A DNA stretch of 37,005 bases from Anaeroplasmataceae bacterium (lineage in GTDB: Bacteria; Bacillota_I; Bacilli_A; Acholeplasmatales; Anaeroplasmataceae): positions 1-37,005 of the forward strand of contig JAIDZC010000030.1 in the NCBI GenBank assembly GCA_029057785.1, given 5' to 3'. Positions within the stretch are counted from its first letter, which is position 1, and every line of letters begins with the position of its first letter. A program made the translations under genes and the position numbers. Under the pieces are notes generated by a model. It was not told the DNA's origin and did not search any database. It saw only the letters and a program-made list of their open reading frames with translations. Below, one piece after another: positions 7,952-15,078 of the stretch.

Positions 7952-8146
7952 GCTAGGAAGATGGCCGCGAAGCTCAAACAATTAGAAAGCGAATCCGAGA
8001 GGAAACAGGTGATGCGTTCTTATCCATAGCGAACTAGAACCCTAAATGTTACTAAGAGAGGATTCAAATGTAGAAGATATTAGTCTTCTCGACCTTCCTA
8101 GCGCAAATAAGTCCATGAGTAGGTAGCTTTAATCGGCTACCTTTTT
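7952..8146 (+). ncRNA. Structured small RNA of unknown class, ~195 nt (6S-like candidate)
   Basis: An independent RNA gene: a promoter ends at 7945 and an intrinsic terminator lies at 8121-8146, with no protein-coding frame between. The ends pair: GCTAGGAAG (7952-7960) with CTTCCTAGC (8094-8102), a perfect 9-bp closing stem. Inside, GAATCC pairs with GGATTC, GTTCT with AGAAC, and AGAAGA with TCTTCT (loop TATTAG). Size, closing stem and own terminator fit 6S RNA, but I cannot show the hallmark promoter-like bubble. It lacks the SRP tetraloop region, the RNase P core, the tmRNA ends and the T-box sequence. It shows a faint likeness to the 5' part of lysine riboswitches (GCGAAGCTCAA) but not their core. 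The downstream helicase has its own promoter, so this is not its leader. Confidence 0.6.
8121..8146 (+). terminator. Intrinsic terminator of the small RNA
   Basis: AGGTAGC (8121-8127) pairs with GCTACCT (8136-8142) around an 8-nt loop, followed by a T run. Confidence 0.85.
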
Positions 8147-8147
8147 C

Positions 8148-8176
8148 TTGTATTTTGTCACATTTTTTGATATAAT
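8148..8176 (+). promoter_or_regulatory. Promoter of the DEAD-box helicase gene
   Basis: TTGTAT (8148-8153), 17-nt spacer, TATAAT (8171-8176), placed immediately after the small RNA terminator. Its predicted start (~8183) lies downstream of ATG 8180, so translation must begin further on. Confidence 0.75.
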
Positions 8177-8200
8177 AAAATGGTTATGGAGAATAAATTT

Positions 8201-9799
8201 ATGAATGCTTTTTTTGATATGAATATAGATGCAGCAATTCTTTCTGCATTAAAAGAAAATAATATAGAACAACCAACACCAATTCAAAAGGAAGCCATTC
8301 CTTATTTACTTGAAGGAAAGGATGTCATTGGTCAAGCTCAAACAGGTACAGGTAAGACCTTTGCTTATGCCATTCCCTTATTAGAAAGAATTGATAAAAG
8401 AAGAAAATCCGTTCAGGCCTTAATCATGTGTCCTACAAGAGAATTATCTTTGCAGGTTTGCAAGGAAGTAGAAAAGCTTGCGAAATATACAACTATTAAG
8501 GCAACTACAATTTATGGTGGAGAATCCTATGAAAAGCAGTTCAAAGCAATAGCTAAAAAGCCTCAAATCATCATAGGAACCCCTGGTAGAATTATTGACC
8601 ATTTACATCGTGGCACCTTAAGTTTTAAGGAAGTGAGTTATTTGGTTTTAGATGAAGCAGATGAAATGCTAAAGATGGGTTTTGAAGAGGATATGGAAAC
8701 AATTCTTAAGGAAGTACCATCTGTAAGACAGACCTCTCTTTTTTCTGCAACACTCCCTCCTTGGGTAAAGCAGACAAGTAAAAAATATATGCAGGAGCCT
8801 ATTTTAGTAAAAATCGAACAGAAGACACTCACTGTAGAGAAAATAAAAGAAGTTCTTTATTATGTAAAAAAGGAACAAAAGAAGGATTTGTTAGTCCGTC
8901 TGTTAGATTATTATCAGCTCAAATCTGTTATGATTTTTGCAAATACCAAGGCTATGGTTGATGAGCTTGTTTTATTTTTGCAGGAGCATCATTTTAAAGC
9001 CGACGGGCTACATGGAGATTTAAAACAGCTTAGTAGAGATCGTGTTATGCAATCCTTCCGTTTAGGATCTGTTGAAATTATGATTGCTACAGATGTTGCA
9101 GCTCGTGGAATTGATGTTGAGAATATTGAAGCTATTGTGAATTTTGATTTGCCTCAAGAAAATGAAATCTATGTACATCGGATTGGTAGAACAGGTCGTG
9201 CTGGTAAAACAGGATTGGCCATAACACTTGCCACAACACGTCAATCTACAAGAGTTCATGAATTGGAAACTTATACAAAGTCTAAAATGGATGTTATGGA
9301 GATTCCAACACCTAAACAGATTGCAACGAAAACTCAAAAGGGATTAACAGAAAAAATTTTTATGGGGCTAGAGTCTGCAAGTCAGAATCATACCTACGAT
9401 AATCTTTTACAAGATTTAGCTAGAAAAACCACAGATCCAACGCCAATTATAATTCGCTTATTGGAATTATTAAATGAAAACACAGGTCGTAGTTATCCTG
9501 CCATAGATACTGTGCGTCCTAAGCAGAAGAGTAAAGAAAAGAAACCGACCTCTACCTGGGCATATATATGTATCAATGTTGGGGCTAATGATAAAATACG
9601 TCCAAATCAGATTGTGAATTTTTTACATGATGAGGTTTCCATACATAGAGAACATTTTGGTAAGATTATCATAACAAGGGATTCAACATATTTAGAAATT
9701 AATTCCCAGGCGCTACGTTTTTTAAAGGATTTAAAAAATAAGAAATATATGGGAAAACGCCTTACTTATCATCAAGTAAAATCATTACCAAAAAGCTAG
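8201..9799 (+). CDS. DEAD-box RNA helicase with C-terminal DbpA-type RNA-binding domain
   Basis: An ATP-dependent RNA helicase, 532 residues from the chosen start, probably acting in ribosome assembly or mRNA turnover. It has the Q motif (PTPIQKEAIP), Walker A (AQTGTGKT, near residue 48), DEAD at 151-154, SAT, and HRIGRTGRAG near 326. Residues ~450-525 (ICINVGANDKIRPNQIVNF through LEINSQALRFL) form the RRM-like domain found in DbpA, CsdA/DeaD and CshA. The long basic tail of CsdA is missing. ATG 8201 is chosen because GGAG lies 9 nt upstream, whereas ATG 8180 precedes the likely transcript start. The symbol is left open, since CshA, DeaD and DbpA cannot be separated by eye. Confidence 0.92.
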   Translation: MNAFFDMNIDAAILSALKENNIEQPTPIQKEAIPYLLEGKDVIGQAQTGTGKTFAYAIPLLERIDKRRKSVQALIMCPTRELSLQVCKEVEKLAKYTTIKATTIYGGESYEKQFKAIAKKPQIIIGTPGRIIDHLHRGTLSFKEVSYLVLDEADEMLKMGFEEDMETILKEVPSVRQTSLFSATLPPWVKQTSKKYMQEPILVKIEQKTLTVEKIKEVLYYVKKEQKKDLLVRLLDYYQLKSVMIFANTKAMVDELVLFLQEHHFKADGLHGDLKQLSRDRVMQSFRLGSVEIMIATDVAARGIDVENIEAIVNFDLPQENEIYVHRIGRTGRAGKTGLAITLATTRQSTRVHELETYTKSKMDVMEIPTPKQIATKTQKGLTEKIFMGLESASQNHTYDNLLQDLARKTTDPTPIIIRLLELLNENTGRSYPAIDTVRPKQKSKEKKPTSTWAYICINVGANDKIRPNQIVNFLHDEVSIHREHFGKIIITRDSTYLEINSQALRFLKDLKNKKYMGKRLTYHQVKSLPKS

Positions 9800-9814
9800 G
9801 AGGTATTTTGAAGT

Positions 9815-10345
9815 ATGCGTATTGTTGCAGGCAAGCTTAGGCACCGCAATATTGAAATGACCAATCTTACGACAACAAGAGAAACCCAAGATAAGGTTCG
9901 TGGTGCTATTTTCAACATGATAGGACCTTACTTTGATGGTGGTAGTGCCCTAGACTTGTTTGCGGGTAGTGGGGCAATGGCCATAGAAGCTTTTTCTAGA
10001 GGAATATCTCATATTGATTTAAATGATATTGAACCTAAAGCAATTGAAGTTTGTAAAAAGAATTGTTTAAGCTTAGGAATTAAGGATGCAAGTTTTAGTA
10101 ATTTGGATTATAGTAAGTTTTTGAAGGAGACTACAAAAGTATGGGATATCATCTTTTTAGATCCTCCTTATCTGATGAATGACATAGAGGGAATTTTAAA
10201 TGAGGTCTATCCTCATATTGCTAGGCAGGGAAGAATCGTCTTTGAACTAGCGAAGGAGTCTGTTTACCCAAAAGAATTTAAGGATATGATTTTGATTAAA
10301 GATAAGACCTATGGTATTAAAAGAGTGATTGTTTATAAATTGTAA
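9815..10345 (+). CDS. rsmD: 16S rRNA (guanine(966)-N(2))-methyltransferase RsmD
   Basis: Uses S-adenosylmethionine to methylate N2 of G966 in 16S rRNA during 30S assembly. At 176 residues it has the usual size. It begins MRIVAGKLRHR, followed by the family signature TTRETQDKVRGAIFNMI. ALDLFAGSGAMAIEAFSRG is the SAM-binding loop and DPPY at 116-119 the catalytic N6/N2-methyltransferase motif. It starts 15 bases after the helicase with AGGAGG upstream, so it shares that transcript. In many Firmicutes coaD follows; here an unknown gene takes that place. Confidence 0.93.
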   Translation: MRIVAGKLRHRNIEMTNLTTTRETQDKVRGAIFNMIGPYFDGGSALDLFAGSGAMAIEAFSRGISHIDLNDIEPKAIEVCKKNCLSLGIKDASFSNLDYSKFLKETTKVWDIIFLDPPYLMNDIEGILNEVYPHIARQGRIVFELAKESVYPKEFKDMILIKDKTYGIKRVIVYKL

Positions 10346-10362
10346 GAAGGAGGATTTGTAAA

Positions 10363-11382
10363 ATGACATATAAAGAATGCTATATGGAACTAAAAAAAGC
10401 GATGAAGCTTTTACAAAATTTACATGCCTTCGAACAATATAATTATATGAATTTATTTTATTTGCTTGATGAAAAGTCCAAAGGAATTGTCATTTTTTCT
10501 GATCACCTTATGGGTGAATCCTCTGGCTTGCAAATTCATTTTGAGGATTCAGGGATTAATTACTTATATGACAGCTATACATCTTCGTCTGGGCTTATTT
10601 TAAATTGCGTTTTTGCAGATATGGTAACCGTATCCTTAGTATCTAAGGAAGAGTTAACTATAGAAGATATAGCTTATTTAAAGAAACATAAAATTCGATT
10701 GAGTACAAAGAATCTTATTCCTTGCGAGTTTAAAGAAGGGCATGATTATTCCTATCTTACTATAAAGAAGATGCAGCAGGTTATTGCCTATATTTATTAT
10801 TTGCTCAGTTTGATTAAAAATGAATATGATGATATTTTAAAATGCTTTGAGAATTCAGATTTAGTTCTTGCAGCCTTTGATACTGCTCATAATGTTTATG
10901 AAGTAAAATACACTAGTGACCTTGCATTAGGAACTATGCCTAGATTAAAGAAGCAGAATCAAGAATTTATAAAGGAATATCAGGAAGCCATTTATGTGGA
11001 GGATACTTGCTATATTTCTAGATATTACTCTATGGAAAAGGTTCCTTCAAAAGACTATTATCAAAGTGTCCTATTTGGTTATTATCCAAAGAAGAATACC
11101 TATATAATTCATACAATTCATTGTAAGCCTAAACAAATTGGGGAATATTTAATTGGTTTTTTAGATGAGCTTTTTAAGGAAAATGACTTACCAACTAAAG
11201 TGATATTTAATGAACGAAGAATGGTATCAGAGCTTTATAAGACATTAGAAGGACTACATATTGATGTGGAATTCAAAAGAGAAACAGAAGAAGTTGATAC
11301 AATGTTTTTTGAAATTATGAGAGAAAATCAGGAAGTACTTAAGGAAGGAGAACAAAAGCTTAATATGGCTTTTGTATCATAA
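10363..11382 (+). CDS. Uncharacterised 339-residue soluble protein
   Basis: No signal peptide, no membrane segment, and no catalytic motif I recognise. The C-terminal third (PTKVIFNERRMVSELYKTL and the strand that follows) recalls a group of uncharacterised Firmicute proteins annotated with DUF6930/DUF7309-like domains; this is memory-based and weak. The start is well supported, with AAGGAGG 8 nt before ATG 10363. It lies 17 nt after rsmD and its stop is followed one base later by the next ATG, so it belongs to the helicase-rsmD-nucleotidase transcript. Confidence 0.8.
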   Translation: MTYKECYMELKKAMKLLQNLHAFEQYNYMNLFYLLDEKSKGIVIFSDHLMGESSGLQIHFEDSGINYLYDSYTSSSGLILNCVFADMVTVSLVSKEELTIEDIAYLKKHKIRLSTKNLIPCEFKEGHDYSYLTIKKMQQVIAYIYYLLSLIKNEYDDILKCFENSDLVLAAFDTAHNVYEVKYTSDLALGTMPRLKKQNQEFIKEYQEAIYVEDTCYISRYYSMEKVPSKDYYQSVLFGYYPKKNTYIIHTIHCKPKQIGEYLIGFLDELFKENDLPTKVIFNERRMVSELYKTLEGLHIDVEFKRETEEVDTMFFEIMRENQEVLKEGEQKLNMAFVS

Positions 11383-11383
11383 G

Positions 11384-12919
11384 ATGAAAAAAAGATATTT
11401 ACTATTTATAGGTATGATATTTCTAGGTCTTTTAACAGGTTGTATTGAAGAAGAAAAACCGACACCTATCTTGCCTCCGGACAATTCAGAAGTAAATGAA
11501 TCTGTTACTATTGAAATATTGCAGATGAATGATATTCATGGACATATAGAAAATGAAGGTTCTTATGGAGGTCTTGCAAGAGCTAATACATTGATTCAAC
11601 AAATCCGTGATGAATCTAAAGAGGATAATACGGTGTTAATTGGAAATGGAGATATGCTTCAAGAAACTGCCATCGCTAGAGTAGGTTATGGAAAAGTTGT
11701 CATAGATGCAATGAGTCAGATGAAATTTGATATGATGGGTGTTGGAAATCATGAATTTGATTGGGGCTTTGATCAGTTTTTAAGTTATTTTGATGGAGAC
11801 ACTTCAAATGGAGAGGCTTCCTTTCCTCTTGTGAATTCTAACATTTATTATGAAAATCAGCTTGTTACCAATGGGAATCAAGTTACTTCCTCTTTACTAC
11901 TAGAAAAGGATAATGTAAAGGTGGGAATCTTAAGCTATATTGGAAATGTTTATTCCTCAATTAATGCCAATATGACTGTAGGATATACCTTTAAGGGACG
12001 TCCTAGTGAGATTGCTGAAAGTGTAGAGGTTTTAGGAACAAGCCTTAAGGAAGAGGGAGCAGACATAATTATTGTGAATATACATGATGGAGAGTCCTCC
12101 TCTTGTAAAGATTATGAAGCAAATCAACTTTTAGCAAATTTAAAGTATAAGGATTCCTATCTAGTTGATGCAGTAATCAATGGGCATACTCATACGAGAC
12201 AGGATGCCCTGCTTCAAAGAAAAGATGGTGTTGCTTTACCTGTAGTTCAGTCTGCAGGGAAACTTTCTGACTTTGGTAGAATCAATTTGAAATATGATAC
12301 TACCTTGAAAAAAGTAACTTATGCAAATGTTTCTCACATCAGTGTTTCTAAGGCGAATGGGATGGATCAGGAGGTTCAAAAAATTATTGATGATCATTAT
12401 ACTGCTTCTAAAGATATCTTAGAAGAAGTATATTGTGAGAATCAACAGTATATCCAACGCTATGATCAAAACTTTCAAGCCTATATTTCTAATGTTATGA
12501 TGACTGCCACAGGGGCAACAGCATCTATCTGTAATACAGGGGCTTTTAGAAATAATGTTCCAAAAGGAACTTTTGATTTTAATGTTCTTTATGCTTTGAA
12601 TCCTTTTGACAATCACATTATTTTGTGTGAGATAAGAGGTATAGATTTGAAAAGATTTTATGATGCGAACAAGGATAAAGAGATTGTTTATACAAAGGAC
12701 TATGGTGCCTCAATTGCGACCGATCAAACCTATACACTTGCCATCATAGATTATGTGTATTTTAGTCCTTATTTTGCAGGATATAGAACAAATACCTATA
12801 CAGATACAAATTTAGTATTAAGAGATCTAATTGCCCAAGATTTAAGACTTCGTAAGGATGTAGGATTTAATATAGAAAAAGATTATTCTAACATTTTACT
12901 TTCAAGAGTTGTTTCTTAA
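11384..12919 (+). CDS. 5'-nucleotidase / UshA-type metallophosphatase lipoprotein
   Basis: An exported two-domain phosphohydrolase of the 5'-nucleotidase family, likely releasing phosphate from nucleotides or related esters outside the cell. The N-terminus is a lipoprotein signal with lipobox LLTGC. The dimetal site is seen in QMNDIHGH, GNGDML, GNHEFD and INGHTHTR. The C-terminal 5'-nucleotidase domain begins around residue 335 and carries ICNTGAFRNNVP and ALNPFDNHI. From ATG 11384 it has 511 residues, the usual length. The start lies 1 nt after the upstream stop with no close ribosome binding site, so translation is probably coupled; GGAAGGAG lies 33 nt upstream inside the previous gene. An upstream TTG at 11372 is less likely because the lipoprotein signal begins at MKKRYLL. 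Confidence 0.9.
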   Translation: MKKRYLLFIGMIFLGLLTGCIEEEKPTPILPPDNSEVNESVTIEILQMNDIHGHIENEGSYGGLARANTLIQQIRDESKEDNTVLIGNGDMLQETAIARVGYGKVVIDAMSQMKFDMMGVGNHEFDWGFDQFLSYFDGDTSNGEASFPLVNSNIYYENQLVTNGNQVTSSLLLEKDNVKVGILSYIGNVYSSINANMTVGYTFKGRPSEIAESVEVLGTSLKEEGADIIIVNIHDGESSSCKDYEANQLLANLKYKDSYLVDAVINGHTHTRQDALLQRKDGVALPVVQSAGKLSDFGRINLKYDTTLKKVTYANVSHISVSKANGMDQEVQKIIDDHYTASKDILEEVYCENQQYIQRYDQNFQAYISNVMMTATGATASICNTGAFRNNVPKGTFDFNVLYALNPFDNHIILCEIRGIDLKRFYDANKDKEIVYTKDYGASIATDQTYTLAIIDYVYFSPYFAGYRTNTYTDTNLVLRDLIAQDLRLRKDVGFNIEKDYSNILLSRVVS

Positions 12920-12930
12920 ACAAATTTTTC

Positions 12931-12959
12931 TTGAAAATTTGATGTATAAATGCTAAAAT
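12931..12959 (+). promoter_or_regulatory. Promoter of the T-box / hisS-aspS operon
   Basis: TTGAAA (12931-12936), 17-nt spacer, TAAAAT (12954-12959). The predicted start near 12966 opens the T-box leader. Confidence 0.75.
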
Positions 12960-12965
12960 GATAGC

Positions 12966-13185
12966 GTATGATAAATTGAAGAAGAAGAGGAGTACTTATT
13001 TAGATTTATACTAGCGAGGATGGTTGGTGGAAGCATCTATAAAGGAAAATAAGGAAAGACACTTTGGAGAGCTTTTAAAACAAGACGTACCAGGCGTTAA
13101 CGGACTTAAGTGCTAGTATAATACTAGAAGTAAGGTGGCACCGCGGCTTAATTCGTCCTTAATATTTTTTTAAGGACGTTTTTTT
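12966..13185 (+). promoter_or_regulatory. T-box leader (tRNA-sensing riboswitch), Asp specifier GAC overlapping His CAC
   Basis: Transcription attenuator controlled by uncharged tRNA. Stem I has the AGTA element (13012 region upstream counterpart at 12991-12994) and GGTTGGTGG. The specifier context GGAAAGACACTTTGGAG aligns with the B. subtilis glyQS leader (GAAAGGCATTCTTGAG), putting GAC (13058-13060) in the specifier position; CAC (13060-13062) overlaps it. The T-box AAGGTGGCACCGCGG holds UGGC at 13136-13139, which pairs with a GCCA tRNA end, as expected for tRNA-Asp (discriminator G). The terminator arms are CGTCCTTAA (13154-13162) and TTAAGGACG (13170-13178), followed by seven Ts. It precedes a GNAT gene, hisS and aspS. 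Confidence 0.93.
13154..13185 (+). terminator. T-box attenuator terminator
   Basis: A perfect 9-bp stem (13154-13162 with 13170-13178), 7-nt loop and seven Ts. It competes with the antiterminator that includes the T-box sequence at 13131-13145. Confidence 0.9.
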
Positions 13186-13208
13186 AATAGAAAAAAGGGT
13201 GATGAGCT

Positions 13209-13763
13209 ATAGAAACAGTATTACCAGTAGTAAATTTAGGGCGATATGAGCTCAGAAGTATTGTAAAAGAAGATTATTTAGATTATTTTGAAATTGGGAA
13301 GGATGAAGAAACCTGTAAGCATTTAAATTGGGGACCATTTCAAAGACCTAAGGAAGCTTTATGGTGTATAGAGGAGGTCTTTTTAAAGAGACCTTTATCA
13401 GGGATTCCTGCAGGTTATGCTATTATTGATAAATCTGCTGAAGGCAAAATGATTGGTATGATTGATTTTCATACCTATTATGAAAGTATCAATACAGCAG
13501 AAATTGGATATATCCTGCATAGAGAGTATTGGAATCAAGGGATTATGACAATGTGCTTAAAGGAGATGACTAGAATTGGATTTCAGCTTTTAAAGCTAGA
13601 TAAGATTTTAGTTGGGCATACCCTTGCCAACCAGTCCTCTAAGCAGGTCATTTTACAATGTGGCTATCACTATGAATATCAGTCCTTAGCCAAAATTAAA
13701 AACAATGAATGTATAGCGATGTATTATAGTATGTATCGCTATGAATATGAAGAAGGGAAGTAG
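13209..13763 (+). CDS. GNAT family N-acetyltransferase (RimJ/RimL type), apparent ATA start
   Basis: Transfers an acetyl group from acetyl-CoA; the target is unknown but may be an amino group on a protein or antibiotic. The frame is open from 13206 to 13763. The N-terminal part reads LPVVNLGRYELRSI, the usual first strand of RimJ/RimL-type acetyltransferases, then AEIGYILHREYWNQGIMT, the acetyl-CoA-binding region, and ends with a Tyr-rich helix. The first ATG in frame (13449) would lose about 80 residues of conserved fold, and no ATG, GTG, TTG or CTG occurs before it. GGGTGATG (13197-13204) is well placed for ATA 13209. Either ATA is used as start, giving 184 residues, or the gene has lost its start and is decaying. 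It is the first gene after the T-box and lies 5 nt before hisS. Confidence 0.75.
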   Translation: METVLPVVNLGRYELRSIVKEDYLDYFEIGKDEETCKHLNWGPFQRPKEALWCIEEVFLKRPLSGIPAGYAIIDKSAEGKMIGMIDFHTYYESINTAEIGYILHREYWNQGIMTMCLKEMTRIGFQLLKLDKILVGHTLANQSSKQVILQCGYHYEYQSLAKIKNNECIAMYYSMYRYEYEEGK

Positions 13764-13768
13764 GAAGT

Positions 13769-15076
13769 ATGATTAGTAAACCAAAAGGCACCTATGATGT
13801 TTTGCCTGATGAGGTCAAAGCTTGGACAAAGCTGGAATCTACAATAAGAAAAATTTGTCAAATCTTTAATTATAAGGAAATAAGAACACCTATATTTGAA
13901 TCCAGTCAAACCTTCCATAGAGATGTCAATGATACCTCAGATATGGTTACAAAGGAAACCTATGATTTTAAGGATCGTTCCGATCGCTTGATTACACTTA
14001 GACCAGAAGGAACAGCAGGTACAGTTAGAGCCTATATTGAAAATAAATTATATGCGTTAAACCCTATGGAAAAGCTATTTTATATGGGACCAATGTTCCG
14101 TTATGAACGACCACAAAAGGGAAGAACTAGACAATTTAGTCAGTTTGGTGTAGAAGCCTTAGGGTCTAATTCTGCCTCTATAGATGCAGAGGTTATCGCC
14201 TTAGGAGCCACTCTAATTAAGGCTTTAGGTCTAACCAATGTCAAGGTGAAGCTAAATACGTTAGGAGACGCTGAATCTAGACAAGCCTATAAGAAGGTCC
14301 TTGTGGATTACTTTAAGAATCATGCGGACGAGCTATGTAGTGACTGTTTAAACAGATTAGAAAAGAACCCTTTACGTATCCTAGATTGTAAGGTAGATAG
14401 GGATAAGGAATTTTTTAAAAAAGCTCCTAAAATTAATGATTATTTAACAGAATCTTCCAAAGAACATTTTAATCAGGTTTTAGCATCCTTAAAGGATATG
14501 AATATTGCCTATGAGGTAGATCCATCTTTAGTTCGAGGATTAGATTATTATTCTCATACTGTATTTGAACTAGAGGTAGATATCCCTGAATTTGGTGCTC
14601 AAAATGTTATTGGAGCAGGTGGAAGATATGATGCCTTAGTCAAGGATTTAGGAGGTCCTGAAATACCTGGTGTTGGAATGGCATTTGGTATGGAACGATT
14701 ACTCCTTGCCTGTGAGTATGCAGGTAAGAAACTAGCAACTCCTGATTTTGTGCATGTCTATTTTATTGCTTTAGGTGATGCTGCAAAACAGGCAGCATTA
14801 AGGGAAATGCAGGTGTGTCGTTTAGGTGGACTTTATTGTGATATGGATCATTTAGGAAGGGGTCTTAAGGCTCAGTTTAAGGCAGCAGATACAAATCGGG
14901 CTATGTTTACTTGTATCCTAGGCGATAATGAACTTGCAGAAAATAAAATCAATATTAAGGATAACACAACTGATGTGCAGGAGACCATTTCTTTATTTGA
15001 AATTTATCCTTATGTATTAAATAAAATCAATAACAACTCTGCTTGTGCGAAATGTAAAGAAAAAGAGGTAAAATAA
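13769..15076 (+). CDS. hisS: Histidine-tRNA ligase
   Basis: Class II aminoacyl-tRNA synthetase that charges tRNA-His, 435 residues, full length. It starts with the family signature KPKGTYDVLPDE; motif 2 is FRYERPQKGRTRQFSQFG; the histidine-specific loop is LVRGLDYYSHTVFE; motif 3 is GVGMAFGMERL. The C-terminal anticodon-binding domain runs from about residue 330 and ends in a short Cys pair (CAKC). ATG 13769 has AGGAAGT upstream. It lies in the T-box operon immediately before aspS (2-nt gap). Confidence 0.97.
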   Translation: MISKPKGTYDVLPDEVKAWTKLESTIRKICQIFNYKEIRTPIFESSQTFHRDVNDTSDMVTKETYDFKDRSDRLITLRPEGTAGTVRAYIENKLYALNPMEKLFYMGPMFRYERPQKGRTRQFSQFGVEALGSNSASIDAEVIALGATLIKALGLTNVKVKLNTLGDAESRQAYKKVLVDYFKNHADELCSDCLNRLEKNPLRILDCKVDRDKEFFKKAPKINDYLTESSKEHFNQVLASLKDMNIAYEVDPSLVRGLDYYSHTVFELEVDIPEFGAQNVIGAGGRYDALVKDLGGPEIPGVGMAFGMERLLLACEYAGKKLATPDFVHVYFIALGDAAKQAALREMQVCRLGGLYCDMDHLGRGLKAQFKAADTNRAMFTCILGDNELAENKINIKDNTTDVQETISLFEIYPYVLNKINNNSACAKCKEKEVK

Positions 15077-15078
15077 AA

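Noticed and set aside
7952-8146. Lysine riboswitch, T-box or c-di-AMP riboswitch controlling the helicase
   Set aside because: Short likenesses (GCGAAGCTCAA, GAATCCGAGAGG) exist, but the core motifs of these classes are missing, and the helicase has its own promoter after the terminator.
13202-13249. ATG at 13202 as start of the GNAT gene
   Set aside because: It reads a different frame and stops at 13247; the GNAT frame cannot be reached without a frameshift, and the binding site is too close.
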